Of a DNA stretch of 64,000 nt, positions 12,492 through 26,400 are shown in pieces; the first letter of the stretch is position 1; each line of letters begins with the position of its first letter. A program made the position numbers and the translations under genes. The stretch lies in contig JAGPYM010000004.1 of NCBI GenBank assembly GCA_020736575.1, positions 682,001-746,000 on the forward strand, written 5' to 3'. Below the pieces are notes generated by a model that was given only the letters and a program-made list of their open reading frames with translations, ran no database searches and was not told the DNA's origin. This DNA comes from Thelonectria olida (lineage: Eukaryota > Ascomycota > Sordariomycetes > Hypocreales > Nectriaceae).

Positions 12492-15335
12492 TTACAGCTT
12501 GTCGTAGTACTGCGTGACACGGTTAGCAATCTTTGAATTTTATACAACAGCAGTAGCAGGATATCACTTACGTTCTCGATGCCGGGCACCTCGACCTTGA
12601 GACCCTTGCGCTTTCGCATGGTGGTGACGATGGCTCCGACCTTGCTGGTGCTGTCGAGAGGAGAGCCACCGGGCAGGACCTGCCAGTGATCGAACACGGA
12701 CTGGGGGAAGGCCTGTCCAGAGGTGGCCTGGCGCAGATCTCCGTTGAAGCCGAAAGACTCCAAGACGGGGAGGTAGGCCTTGATGTTGAACAGAGGAGTA
12801 CCGGGACGCTGCTCCTCGTTGAAGACGTGACCACGTCGTCGGGTAAGGACACCGTAGACACCACCCATGGCCTGCTCGGGGACCTGAATCTCGACCAAGT
12901 AGACGGGCTCGAGGAGAGCGGGCTCGGCAAGGAGGGCAGAGGCGTACAGGACACGACGGGCAGTAGGGATGATCTGACCACCACCACGGTGAATGGCATC
13001 GGCGTGGAGGGTAACATCGAGGATGTTGAAGCGGATAGAGCGCATGGGCTCCTCGGCGACGGGACCCTCGCGGGAAGCCCACTGGAAACCGGACACAACG
13101 GAATCCTTGATTTCGTTGAGGTACTGGACGGCCTTGGTCTGGTCAACCAGCAAGTTGGCACCAGTACCATCGGGACCGAAGGTCCAGATCTTTCGGGCGT
13201 CGGTGACATCCCAACCGAACTCGTCGGCGAGGATACGGGCACGAGCCTTGAAATCGTCACGGGCGCTGACCTTGCCGGACTCGATGGCGAGCGAGAGCTC
13301 CTCATCGATGGGCTCGGCAACCATGTAGAGACGGTTGTGCTTGTTGGGAGACTTGGACAGAGCAGTCATGGAAGACTTGCCAGAGACAGTCTCACGGTAC
13401 TGAACGACGGGATCGGAGATGATGAGAGGAACACCAGCGTGGTCGTTCTCGAGATCGTTCAAGCAAATCTCGAGATGCAACTCACCGGCACCGGCGACGA
13501 CGTGCTCACCGGAGTCGTTGTGGAAAGTCAGGACACAGGGGTCGGACTTGGAGAGACGCTTGAGACCCTCGACGAGCTTGGGAAGATCCTGGGCGTTCTT
13601 GACCTGGACGGAACGCTGGACGACGGGGGAGACGGAGAACTTCATGACCTTGAGGTTGTGGGCGGCATCGCTGGTGGTGAGGGTACCAGACTTGAGAAGG
13701 AACTGATCAATACCGACCAGACCGACAATGTTACCGGCAGGCATGTCGTCGATGGGCTCGACCTTGCCACCCATCATCAGGACGGTACGCTGAATGGCCT
13801 TGATGAAGAGATCCTCCTTCTTGCCGGGGACGTAGTTGGGGCCCTGGATGCGGACCTTAAGACCGGATCGGACGGTACCAGCGAAGACACGACCGAAGGC
13901 GTAGAATCGACCCTTATCGGAAGTGGGCACCATCTTGGAGACGTAAAGCATGAGAGGAGCCTTGGGGTCACAGTCACGGATACCAATGGCGGCCTCATCG
14001 TCGGCGGGACCCTCATACAGAGTCTCGACACGGTACTTCTGGGCGGTAACGGGGGAAGGAAGGTGAAGGATCAACATCTCAAGGAGAGAGTCGGCAGCGG
14101 GGAGGAAAGTTCGCATGACAACCTTGAGGAGCTGCTTGCCCTCCTTCTCACGGTCCTCGGGAGAGAGCTTAAGCTGGAGCTTCTCGAGGAGGGTGGCGAC
14201 CTCGTCCTTCTTGAAGTTCATGACGGCGGCGAAGATCTTGAAGATGGGGTCCAGGATGAACTGGCAGAAAGCACGCTCGAGCTGCTTACCCTCGTAGGTG
14301 CCGTTCTTGGTCCACTTCTTGGTCTTGGGGTTGAAGTAGTTGTCGCCCTATATTGCCATGTTAGTGAGAGATTGGAATCGGCAGAGCTTTGAGAAACTGA
14401 CCCAGAGACGGTCCATCATCTTGCTCTTGTCAACACCAAACTTCTTGGCGTACTTGACGGCGAACTGGCGGACGGTGAAAGCCCAGCCGTGGAGACCGGA
14501 ACCGAAAGCAACGGTACCCTTGTAGGGGTAGACCTGGACATCACCGAGGGTCTTGTCGAAGTAGGTAGCGATGATAACGTTGACGGACTCGATGGTTCGG
14601 GAGAAGGACTGGTAAAGATCCTCCTTGGAGACCTGGAGCTCGAGAAGAGCACGATCGACCTTGTTGATGATGACAACGGGCTTGATACGCTCACCGAGAG
14701 CCTGTCGGAGCACGGTCTCGGTCTGGACACAGACACCCTCGACGGTGTCGACGACGACCAGAGCACCATCAGTGACACGAAGAGCAGCAGTAACCTCAGA
14801 AGAGAAATCAACGTGACCTGGCGAGTCAATCAGGTTGATCAAGAAGTCCTTGCCGTCAGTCTTCTGGCCGACAATATCGGGAATGTCATCATCCTCAATC
14901 TGTCCGTACAGGGAGATGGCAGTGGACTTGATGGTGATACCACGCTCCTGCTCGTCTGCACGAGTATCCGTGGCTCGGGCATCACCAGCCTTTGCGGTGG
15001 AAATGATACCAGCCTTGGCGAGGAGGGAGTCGGTCAGGGTAGACTTGCCGTGGTCGACGTGGGCAATAACGGACATGTTACGGACATTGGTAGGCTTGTC
15101 CATAAGCTGCCGGATCTCGTCGATCGTGAAGCTGTTTGGCGGGTGAAGGCATCATGTCAGCTCATGGACTTTGAAGCAGGCTTAACTCCGAGCGGGGTAT
15201 GGCGATGGTGGTTTTGGATGGTTGGGAGGCGACGACAGCAGCAGAAGGAGCACAAAATGAAGCTGAAGACGAGCAAGAGCAATGCAATGCTGAGACAAGA
15301 GACATTGAAGTGTGAATAGCAACTTACTTGACCAT
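12492..15335 (-). CDS. EF2: Translation elongation factor 2
   Basis: Exons 15335-15328, 15131-14402, 14347-12572 and 12509-12492 (minus strand) encode 843 residues, the normal size of fungal EF2. It is the GTPase that drives ribosomal translocation in the cytosol. Splicing the 8-nt first exon restores [12 protein letters not shown], and the 18-nt last exon restores the family ending YYDKL. The GTPase motifs are AHVDHGKS (residues 26-33), the switch region with [19 protein letters not shown] and NKVDR. The diphthamide-modified His is expected near residue 700 in [14 protein letters not shown]. Strong codon bias (C-ending codons, little use of rare codons) fits very high expression. The first intron is 196 nt, the longest in the window, and sits next to the start codon. 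The upstream region has a pyrimidine-rich core promoter on the coding strand. Confidence 0.98.
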
Positions 15336-15548
15336 CTTGGCGGTATTGATGGGATGACCTGACTATGTGTTGTGGTGTGAAAAGTCGAAGTTGTTGATGT
15401 GGGAACAGAGCGGGGTCGAATTTCTTCACCCCGCGATCTGATACCTTGATGAAATGTAGAAGCGGTGCCTTTGGGGAGGACAACGATTCTAGGTAACGAT
15501 GGGTAAAGGGACAGTGAAGGCGGGCGGAAGAACCACTATCACTCTTTT

Positions 15549-15662
15549 ATGCGTCCCTTGAAGAAGGTTGGGAAGAGAAGAAAAAGAAGAAAAAGAGGAG
15601 GGGGGAGGGAGGAGAGAGGAAGCGAGGGTAAGTGGGAGGGGAGGGGGAGCAGGGAAAGGTGG
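15549..15662 (-). promoter_or_regulatory. CT-rich core promoter of the EF2 gene
   Basis: The + strand is almost pure purine here (GGAAGAGAAGAAAAAGAAG, then GGAGGGGGGAGGGAGGAGAG), so the EF2 coding strand is a long pyrimidine tract about 210-330 nt before the start codon. CT-rich tracts at this place are typical of strong filamentous-fungal promoters such as ribosomal protein and EF genes. The transcription start is not determined. Confidence 0.6.
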
Positions 15663-17471
15663 GTAAGGAAGCCCGGCCAGGAGCCAGCAGCCAGCATCAG
15701 AGTGTGTGACGATCCCGGCGACGGACAAAGTTGGGACTGTGACTGTCCCCCGTAGCTACGTCCCGTCTCATTCGACCGCTGCGGCCAAGCTGCTCCTCCT
15801 TCGCCTTACTTGGGCTGGAAAAATTAAACAAAAAAAAAAATCCACCTGCGTGTGTGAATGTGAATGTGTGCCAAATGGTGGGCACAGAGCAGGGCAACCC
15901 CGCCACTAGAAGTGGGCTAGCTGTCTGCCCTTTTTTTTTCTGCTCCATTCCTGGAGGGGCAGCTTTTCTTTGGCTTGGAGGGGTTGGGCACAGTTGCCCA
16001 TCATGACGGCCTCGACCACGCCTGTAGTGGCATCATTCGAGTGCTCTCACGCCCCAAACGATCGCTGACAGCAACAGAAAGCCCGCTGGCTAGCCATTGA
16101 AACCCGCTGCAACCATTGGGAGTCCATGTGTGTGTGTGTGTGTGGGTTGGAGACTCCCTTCGCGCACAGGAAAGGGCACCAACCCTGATTCGCCGCCGCA
16201 AATGAAATGGACGGCATGGAGATATCTCGGCTCGGGTGACCTTCCCATCCCATGGGCTGGGCCATGAGAAGGCTGGGCTGGCCCAGACCGGGCGAACGTT
16301 TGAGCAGTGAAGCTGGTACGACGTGTCTGTGCCATCCCGACGTGACCCAGCCCGCGAAGCATTGTCCAAAGCTTACCGCTTTATTTGGGCAACACGGCGA
16401 GGCTCGTACCTCATCATGGGTGACATAACTCGTTCCCCGAGACTCGCCTTCGAGTTACATGTTATTCAAAGGGAATATACCGCCCAATGTCGTGCATGGA
16501 TAGTCACACATCACGAACAACCACAACCACAACCTCACCACCACCCCGCTCCCTGAAGCAGCCTATGACGGCATGGCGTGTTCATCCATCCCAACTCCAG
16601 CTCCAAGCCTCTCACCCAGCCATTGAGCTATCATTCGACACCTTGCTGACTCGGCATGGTTTCATGGCCGCTTTTGAGCCCAGCTGGAAGCTCGACGCAT
16701 TGCTTTCCAAGCTGTCAGCAGCTGTTGGGAGCTGTTCTCACGGCGCCGAGAAAAAAAACCCCTCCATTGCCCCGCTGATCCATGACAACTGACCATCTGA
16801 CCATCCGTGGTACAAACCCACCGCTCCTAAACGAGGTATTGTTTTGGCCGGTTATCCACGGGCAAGATACCCCGGACAGCTGAGCTCCCAAAGTACTGCT
16901 CTTCGTCCAGCTTGGAAAAAAAACGTCGAGCCACCGGCTTGGTCATCAGCTCTGCATTGAACCACGCATGAAGCTTCGCGGGCTTGCATCCGCCAGATCC
17001 GCCTGCGAAGGGCCAATGGGAATAGATGTGAAGAGATCCAATGAGATCAAATGCGAGTTCATCACGCTGCCAAACTCCCTGACCGTACCTACAGTACGTT
17101 GCCTCTACGAACTTCGTATGTTGCTTGCCTCAGGTAGCTGCCCAATTGGGCATGTGGTGGCGGACTGGTAGCTTACCTAATCAGACCAGCTCCGGAAGTG
17201 TGGGGCACAGCTCCGACAGCCTCGCCGGGGCACTTCGCCTTCACCACACCACTCACTTACACCCCGAGAGTCCCGGCAATTGTCCTAGATTTGTAAACCC
17301 AATAGCATGCATTTATTATTATTTTATCCCTAGAGCCATATCTGAATCGAATCGTCGTCTATACGTGCATCGCATCACACCGAAGAACAAACGCCGCGCT
17401 TGCTTACACATGCCACCGAATGACTCACACGCCGGCATATCATCATTCCCCCCTTTTCATGGAAACTCTGA
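15663..17471. other. Non-coding region between the EF2 promoter and the Csf1 gene end
   Basis: I see no gene. It contains an A10 run near 15830, a T9 run near 15930, a (TG)9 repeat at 16127-16144 and short TACCTA words near 17085-17185. The left part probably holds upstream EF2 regulatory sequence and the right part the 3' UTR of the Csf1 gene. Confidence 0.5.
16127..16144. repeat. (TG)9 microsatellite
   Basis: Nine TG units in the region upstream of EF2. It is a simple repeat. Confidence 0.9.
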
Positions 17472-20400
17472 TCATGAGGAGCCCAAGATTCGGGAATATG
17501 CATCTTCCACCTCTCCAGCCAGCTCCAAAAGCGACACAATCAAAACTTGGTGAGTCAGGTTGGGCAGCCTGTCGCGGTGCAGTCCGATCCATTCGAGGGG
17601 CGGCGTTGCCTCGCCCATGTCTCGCAACTGCGGCGTCTCGATGACGGGCGGTTCCAGCGCCACGTAGTCGTACTTAGACTGCGGCACGTTGACCTCTGCC
17701 GTGATCTTCTGCTGTTCGCCTTCCCGTTGTTCCGCCTCCGCCCCCGGCACTCCAGTGATCTTGACTGCCGTCAAGGGCAGCTCCTTGCCCCAAATCTGCT
17801 CCAACGCCTTGTTGTAGTTGGCAAACATGCCGCGAATGTAACTGACTCGGGAGAAGTTCCAGCCGACCTCGACCTTGCCCTCAAAGGCGCTCTTGAAGAC
17901 GTAATCGATCTGATTCGCCTTCGGCTTCTGCCACGTCTCCATCACTGCTGATACTTGAGGCACGTTGAGAATCGTTCCTCCTCGTGATCCCGTGGCTCGC
18001 TGGACAACGTCCTCTACCGAGATCTCGCTCAACGTCTTTGGCGCCTCGACGTTTCTAACACCAGCAAGGCCGACTCGAAGCTGTCCCAGCGTCATCTTGA
18101 GGATGCTGTGAATACGCCTCTGCTCCATGCTGGCCGCAAACCGCGTGTACGCGTTCAGCGCTTCCACCTTGAAAACCTGATGGTCTGAGAAAGTGCTGGG
18201 GAACACACCCAGGTTCAACGCCTTGAGCGTGACCACGACATCCGTATCGAGAACGATAGGAGACTTCGAGATTGTGTCCTCCTCGCGGAGCTTAGGTGGG
18301 ATGGCTTGGGGCATTGGTGTCCGCGAAGACATAGACTTTCGCTTCATGAACTTTTCAATCTCTTTCAACGAACCCCGGAAGCTCTCCTTTCTCTCTTGCA
18401 CCAGCTTCTTTATGGCTTGCCACAAGGCAATACCTTGCGCTGCTGATGTTGTCGTTCCAAAGACCTGGACAGCCTCTCCATCAAAGATTGCGACAAGTCG
18501 ATCTCCGCTTCCCTCATGACTCTCGCGCACGTTGTACATCAAGAACTCGAACGTGGTGATGTCAGCAACCAAGAAGGCCTGGTAATCGAAGGCAGCCTTG
18601 ACCCGGAACGCATTGAAGCCGATCGAAGCCTGGATCAATGGCGTCTCATTCAATGCCTCTTCTCGTTTCGGCCATTGAATGGAACTTCGGAGCCGGAAGT
18701 CTTGCAGTGCAACGAAGCCACTCAGGCGACCGGTGCAGTCGACACCAATCTTATCAAAGCCGAGGCACAGATTCTGCTCCCAGTCCGATGTCTTTTTCGA
18801 GGATACCCAGAAGTTGTTGATGGCAAAGGCTGATTTTCCAATGGACTGCCCCATGTCGATGGTGACATCAAGGGCAGCAATCGAAATGGTTGCCGTCCAT
18901 GGGAACGCAGCTGTAGCGGCGACCTGCTGGTACCGCTGGACCAAGTGGCCCTGTGAGGTCTCTGACGGCAGCTTTGGAACTGGTCCGACTGATCCTGATC
19001 GTTGGCTAGGATACCAAATCTCTCGGAAGAGCAAGAAGTCTTGTGCTTGCTTGGCATTGATAGCTACCACCATGGGACTGACGTTGATGATGGCTGACAC
19101 TCCGCTGGTTCCGCTGAAATGCTTGCTGTTCATGAACGACAACGTAATAGAGTCGAGCTCAAAGCTTGCAGTCGATTCCTTCGAGTAGACATGCTGGATC
19201 GACGCATGGAGCTTCGTAAACACCCCTGAGATGGCGAAGAAGTTGCCTTGCTCAACTGATCGTACAGTGTTAATGGTGAAATAAATGTTGTCAAAGCAAG
19301 TCGTTGCAGCAACACGTGCGATGGGTTGACAGCTGAGAGAGAACTCTTGTCTGCAGATTCGCAAGCCGAGGTTGAGCTTCAAGCGGCCTAGAACGGCACT
19401 GGGGTCGGCAGTGAGAATGTTATCCTCGTCCCCAGACTTTGCGGGTTTTGCTTTGGGCGTTTCTGGGTGCTTGTTGGCCGGCTCGTCTTCGTCATCGTCT
19501 TTGACAACTTCCTTGACGCTCGACATCATGTCCATGACGAGCGGAACCACGGATGGGTACAGAATGTTGCTGGAGGCGTCAATCTTGATCTCGCCGTAAA
19601 GCGCCGGGTCGTCTTGCCCATCGTCTCGATACTCGATCTTCCAGGCCAACCCAGGGCTGCGGAGGACGGCGCCACTACCAGAGTCGTCTGTGTTGAACTG
19701 ACCGTATTTCCCGGCAAGCGAAGGTCGTCCGTTTCTCGACGCGTCATCTACTGGTTTCTTAGTCGACACATAGACGACCGCACCAGCAAAGTCTGCGTCG
19801 ATGAGTAAGTTCTCCAGTCTCTTGTTTCCAAATATGCTTCGCTGGGGTGGAGGGGTTGGCTTGGTTGCCGTCTCAGTCGACTTCTTAGTCGGTGCTGAAA
19901 CCGTCGTGTTCCATTGCGTCGACGCCTGCTGCACATTCTTTGTCGAGAGTGAGAGCGACTCGAGAAGATGAGCAGCCGGGACAATGAAGCCAGACGTCAG
20001 CCGAAGATCCAGAGACTCTCCAACTGCCTGGAAGGCCATGCGACGGGCATCTGCGGTCGAGAAGTAGGCAATGTTAAAGATAACTTCTGGCAGCAGGGCC
20101 GAATGCAGAGATCGTTTACTCATGTCCTGGCCAGGTGGTACCATCTGAAGCTGGAAGTTCTCAATGGCCAATCTAGCTGAATGGCGAGTCCTGGTGCCAA
20201 ACTGGAAAAGCTTCAGGGAGAGGACAAGGTCCTCCTTGCTATCGCACTGTTCATCTATGCGGTCTGCGACGATCCAGCAGACACGGATGTTACGAAGCTC
20301 AAAGTTGTACTTGACAGCTGCCAACACTGAGTCGATGAAATCAGCATCATCCGGCAGCTCATCGTCACCATTAATGGTAATCTTGGGCTTGGACTGTCGC

Positions 20401-23400
20401 AGCTTTCGCAGATAGTCCAACTCGCGAGAAGTGTCCAGATCCTTGATCTTCTCGCCCATGTAGCCCAAGACGTCGACAACAGTTGAAATGGTTTCAGGGG
20501 CCATCTTGCAATCGAAGTCATCGCTGCTAAAGTTGAATGCCCATGTTTCCCTTCCGTCGTCTCCCATCGTTGAGCTTGCGGAAACGGTAACACCAACGAC
20601 AAGACTTCCACAAGATCTCATGGAGTCTTTCCGGCCTCTTTCAATGTCGAGGCTGATTTGGCTGAGATTTACATGTAACTCGGGGTATTTCAGGATGGGA
20701 CCTTCTGCCTCATGCCTGTTGGAAGCATGCAGATGAGCTCGATCAAGTGCAAAGAGCACACGAGCCTTTGGCTCAACTTCCGACTTGAGGGACGTCTTGG
20801 CAAAGACTTGTAGACCAGCCAGGGTCAAGTGCACATTATACACAAGTTTGAGGCTGGGCTCCACGGGCGCGGTTGCTACTTGTCTGGGAATATCGATTCC
20901 TTCTGAGCCAAATATCTCGGAGATGTGGCCTTTGATGAGCTTGGTTTGTTGCTGCAGCTCTTGAATGGCACTGTTGATTTGCGGCTTGTTCAGGGCGGTC
21001 AGCAGGCTGTACACTGCAGAAGCGTCCAGCTGGACAACTTCTAGAGAGGAGAGAACAGTGACATAATGCTCGGTTTGGCCAATGTGGCTGGTGATACGAC
21101 CATTTGTTGGCGGAATTTGTACCAGAGAGATACTGCGAGGTTCATTTCTGACGTTGATTTGCATCTCGTGGTAGTTCTCTTTGACATCGAAGTCGAAAAT
21201 GACCTCCTTTCCAAAGTTGGCTACGGCTGCCGCTCGAGCAACAGTTCCAGTGATTTTGTAGGTCAAGGATTGGAGGACAGGGAGAGAGATGCTGTACTTG
21301 TCTAGCAAGACGGCAATGTTGACCCGTACAGTGGAGAGACGATCCGACATCCTCCTCAGCTCCCCTGTTGGCTTTGGCCTTGGCGAGGGCGCTATCTGAC
21401 TCTTGAGGCGATATAACTGTGTGACCTCGTCACGGAATAGGAGATCAGCAACCTCCATGAGCCCGATAGGATCCTCCTTGACGGCAAATGTCAAGTTCTT
21501 GCTGCTGGCAGTGGCTTTCACGGCGTGGTGCAACATGTCGTCGGTTTCTTGCGTCTCATAAGATGCAAAGATGCTTGGTTCTTGGAGTCGAGACATGCCC
21601 AGAGCATGGGAGTTGCTATGCAATGTCGACGTTATCGCGCTGCAGTTCATCATAAGATTGAGCGAGTTCGACCCATTTGGTCCATTATAAAGAAGAACTG
21701 ATGTTTTCAGCCCGTGACTCAAAGCTCTTGCGTTGAGATTGATCGTCTCCAGCTCGACGGATCCTCTTGTCACCTCCAACACAACGTGGATTGGAGGCAA
21801 GGGCCTCTTACTCGGTTTTGGCTTGGGGATGGTATGGAGCTTGGCGACTGACTTCGTTTGGCTCCGCGTCTTGGCGTAAAGATTGACAATATCCTCAGCG
21901 AGCTCGCAAAGTTCCCAGTTGAAGTTGATGGCCGTCTCAGAGCAGCATAGGTTGACAATGGTCAGGGGCTTGTCCACGTTTCCGAATCCGCCAGGATGAT
22001 GAGACGGGTCAAACTCCTGTTGATCAATTCTCGCAGCCAAGTCGACGAAGCCGACCTTGTTCTGCTTTGGACCTGGGTCAAGGATGAAATGTATCTCACC
22101 AAGCCGACACGCGCCAAGCAAAGGCATGTCATCGTCAGGCTTGTTCACTGGTTCACCAATTTGACCAAAGATCTGTTTGAGGAACAGTGACTCGCTCGGA
22201 TCTTCTAGATCCCAGCTACGCCAGCCTTGAAACTCTTCAACAACAAATTGAGCTGCGTTGTCGGGAAGATTCGGCATGCCGTCCCAACATTGGTAGATCA
22301 ACTGAGACCGGGAGTGGAGGTCCATGGATGTCCAGATCTGACGCAACCGCATTGCCAGTTTCCAAGAATCGAATGTCCGAACGTGTTCGTGTGCGGATCG
22401 GAGCACGGCAGAAGGACGAATCAGGAACGAGGGATCATTGGCCGCATGACCCTCCTCAAGCAGGCGATAAGTGAAGTACTTGTCTCGGCATTGATGCCTC
22501 GCAAGGGTTTCCTTAAGCAACTCCCCAAGTTCTGCAGCAACCGTTCCGGTTCGGTGGATTAGAGAAGCCAAATATTCAACCTTGCCAGAAGCTGTGCTTC
22601 CAACAATCGAGCCAATATCAGCGTCAATGTAGCGGACGTCCTTAGCACCTACTGACACGACGACATTGTCGATCTGGACCATAACGGCTGCCTGGGGCTT
22701 TTCCAGAGAAGACAGACGCTCCGAAGCAGAAACTTCAGCAGACCCCAGGTTCAGGTGGAGGGATGTTTTCGAATTCCACGTCTCTGCCTTGAATGGATCT
22801 TCCCAGTTTGTTGTCGTTCGTGTGATCAGAGCCACTTTGGAAATTGTCACGTCGTATTGGTCCTGCTCGTCTCGGGCAGAATCTGACGAGTCAGGGGCTG
22901 CGGAGTTGAGTAGTCGGAAGTTGGCTTTCGGCATCCTAACCATGATGTCCCTGATTTTCCCCTGCGTACCACGCTCCTTTTGAAGGTCGAAAATGTCAGT
23001 CATGGCACTGATCTGGAAAGAATCTAATAAATCCTCTGGCTCGCTCGGTTGCAAGGCATCAAGCAAAGTGGCCGCGTAACGGATTGACGTCGGGTTAGCA
23101 AAGGCTGACACTCCAGAAGGGAATTCAATGATGAGACTCATGTAAGGGTATTCCTCGCTAATGCAGTTTGGATTGACATCCTCAAGCACAGCATTGGTTC
23201 GTTCAAAGACGTCATCCACATCGCCGTCCCCGATGTTCTGGGGAGGAACCTCGTGGGTGCTTGGATGCACCCCTTGGAGCGGGAAGTGCGGAGCAACATA
23301 TTGGCTAGAGAAGGCAACTGAGGAATGGCCCATGTTCTCCCAAAGTGTGTTTGACATGGCTGACACACGTCCAAAGGACCCTTGGGACCCCCTTGTCCTC

Positions 23401-26400
23401 AGCGATGGTCGATTATCCATGGAAACAGATCGAGGATCGAGGTGGTTATCTTGATCATTCCTAGAACGAGATCGGCGTGGGCTCCGATCAATCCTAACGC
23501 TGTTGCGGTCTGAGCCAGCAATGGAAAGAAATGAGCTCTTATGGCTGAGGCCGCGTGAGCGGCGAGACGACATTGTCCTGTAGGACATGCCCTCGTCGTC
23601 TTCTTCGATCGTGACAGCAGGGTGGGGAGGCGGAGGAGCGCACTGGGCAGGAGGGTCTATCGCCTGCGGCATCAGTTCATCCAGATACTCCGGTAGCATG
23701 AGGAATTCAGTGCGATGGGTCCTCTGATCTTCGCGTTGCACTAGATCTTGCTGTAGCTTTCTTTCTTCGCTGAAGTGAAACTTTCGTCCAATGACGGCAA
23801 GATGCACTGCCGTCTTCAAGCAAGCCTCGGCGTCCACTGGAGTATGTTGTCTCAGCTTCTGTCTCGCAGCGGATTCGGCGTTTACGCATGACACCTGAAT
23901 GTTTGGAATGTCGACATTGATTCGTTTCGAGTAGTGTGAACGAGCCCAGTCATTGAAGTTGATATCAATGGTGTCGGTTGACAGGAGGAATGCTGCTTCG
24001 TCGGCATGAAGCCAGACCCGAACAGATTCAACATTGACGCGTGCAAAGGTGATGTCGTAAAATACCTGGGACGAATATGGTACCAGCGCGTTTTCGTTGT
24101 CATCAAAGGTAAAGGCCAGACCCCTTGCGCCCCTGACCAATGCAAGAATGAAGTCGGAGGTGCACTCACCGCTCACGGCGCCAACTCCAATGTCGTAGTT
24201 GCACAGATATGCCGGCTCTGTGGGTGGGAGACCGAAGAGTTTATGACCATATACACGAACGCCATCAATGAAAAGTTGAGTGTTGGATGAAGACATTCCA
24301 GGGGAGTCCAGCGCCCCCTCCGAGCTACCCAGCGACAAGCTAATGGGGCTGACGCTGATTTCCAACTCCATGTAATAGTTGGTAAATCGCATATCGACGG
24401 AAACGCTGGCCAATTCAGCTTGGATGAATCGACTGGCAGAGTAAAGGTTCGTCGGTAGCATGATTCTGAGGTCGTCAAATTTGATGCCCAGAATGACGTC
24501 CATGTCATTGGATTTCTTATGGGGTGGCTGATTGGTATTCTCCGCCTGTGGGTTCTTCTGCTTCAATTGTAGTTGTTCCTGGTATTCACCCAACGTCTTG
24601 AAGTGGACATAATCGCCAAAGTAGTTGTCCTTCAACAGAATGAAGTACCGAACCACAAAGCCGTAGAGGTAGACATAGGGGGACTGTCCGCGGACATTCA
24701 ATATCAAGGTGTCAGTGTTGGCAGCCGAAGTCGTTGCATTGTAATGGTAGCCTCCATCAACCACGAGGCCTTCGACGTGGGCAAGTTCCCGAGATTGGAG
24801 GAAGGCAGCTTGAGTGTTCCATTCAGGGACCTGAAGGTGAAGATCTAGCAAATCAGTCCGCACATCGAAGGGAATCACGTTTTTGCTTGGTCGAAACGTG
24901 TCCACGGGAATCGTCAGTTCGGCGGTGAGACGGGGTGTGGAGAGAATGAGGTACGTGTTGTCCTCTATCACAGTTGCTTTGTCGATGATGTTGGCCTCGT
25001 TGACGTTCAGGTAGATTTTCAAGGCGTCCAGGTTAAGATTGATGTGATATTTGAACGGGGTGAAGACAAGATATTCAGGAGGCGGTCCATTTGTCCAGTC
25101 GTTGACCAAATCAATAAGCAGGAAGACGTGATCTCGCAAGATGAACAACTCCATCTTGTCACTGTTGATGTTGAAGTACCAGTTTCTTAGTCCATTCCAA
25201 GAAATGGGGTTAGAAAGATCGCATCTCAGCCGCTGCGCGCCGGATCGCCAGAGCAGGTCGTGGTTGACGCTGCTGTACAGCTCTGAACTGGGCAAGCTAA
25301 CGTCAAGCAGAGTCGTGTAACCTGATGAGCTAGCCAACATATCCATTGTGAATTTCACCGTAGAATTTGCAGGAAGCTTCACCTCCAACCAGCCTGCCGG
25401 TCTCAACTGAGTGGCATCGCCTTTGCTGTTCTTCTTCGCGCGGTTCCGTTGTTTCCGCCTAGTAGCGCTCTTCGGGTGTCTCATCTGCGGCTCCTTGCCA
25501 CGCCACCGCCAGTTCTTGGATTCCTCCCTAATAGGAACTCTCATGGTGACGGTGTCGTCCATTTCGACGTAGAGCTTGAACTGAGTAGCAACTCTCCAGG
25601 AGCCGCGGTCCAATGGTTGAGCTGGCACCACATCTTTGCATAAACCTGGGAAGAAAAACTTCTGTAGGTCGGCACGCTGGCGGTCGGCCCATGGACCGTA
25701 GTTCATCGTCCCTCCTTTGATAGAGAAATTCATGCCCCATTCTGGAGGTTCATTGCCGTTGATGTTGAGGGGGAAGCCCATATCCTTTCGCTGGTGAAGT
25801 TTCTTGGTAACTTTGCCAACTGCGTCCCAGTACACTATCAATGTTGCCTCGGGACTGTCCAGAATGGTTGATACCGCAGCGTACTCAACGGACAACCAAC
25901 GAGCCCTATCGTCTTGGTCGCGATCATCGAGATAGCGGGTCAGCCCTTGCCATTGGCTAACGCCGGGCACCTGGGAAGAAGCTGTATTGATCCCACCGCG
26001 AGAGTCAGTGGAAAAGGATTCCACAGAGCGTCTCCAGTAGGGCACTAGGTTTCGGAGAGAATTGAGGGCCCTGCGTCGGTGGTGACGGAAGAGGGATCTC
26101 TTTGGAATGGGTTCCTGCCGCTCCGTGTTGGTTCTATCCCGGTTTGCTCGGGATACCTGGTCCTCCTTGAAGTCTTCGTTGTCTTTCATTTCTATCACAG
26201 GGTGCTTGAACTGAACCTTGAAAGTCTGGCGGTAAGGGTCGGGAGTTTTGGTCTCTGATGCATCGACGTCGACGGAAATCGAATCTGCTTTGGCCACGAG
26301 AATACCCTTGGTGTTTTCATTGCCCATCACGACTGCGGCCTTGTGGCAGTCAATGTGGACTGGAAACAGCTGAAGCATGAATGGCAACTCTGAATCGCCG

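Noticed and set aside
12686..14392. 568-codon open frame on the + strand across the EF2 gene
   Set aside because: It is exactly antisense to the strongly codon-biased EF2 exon. High C/G at third positions removes stops on the opposite strand. The translation is low-complexity (Gly/Asp/Leu/Thr) and resembles nothing. The same applies to 14489-15319.
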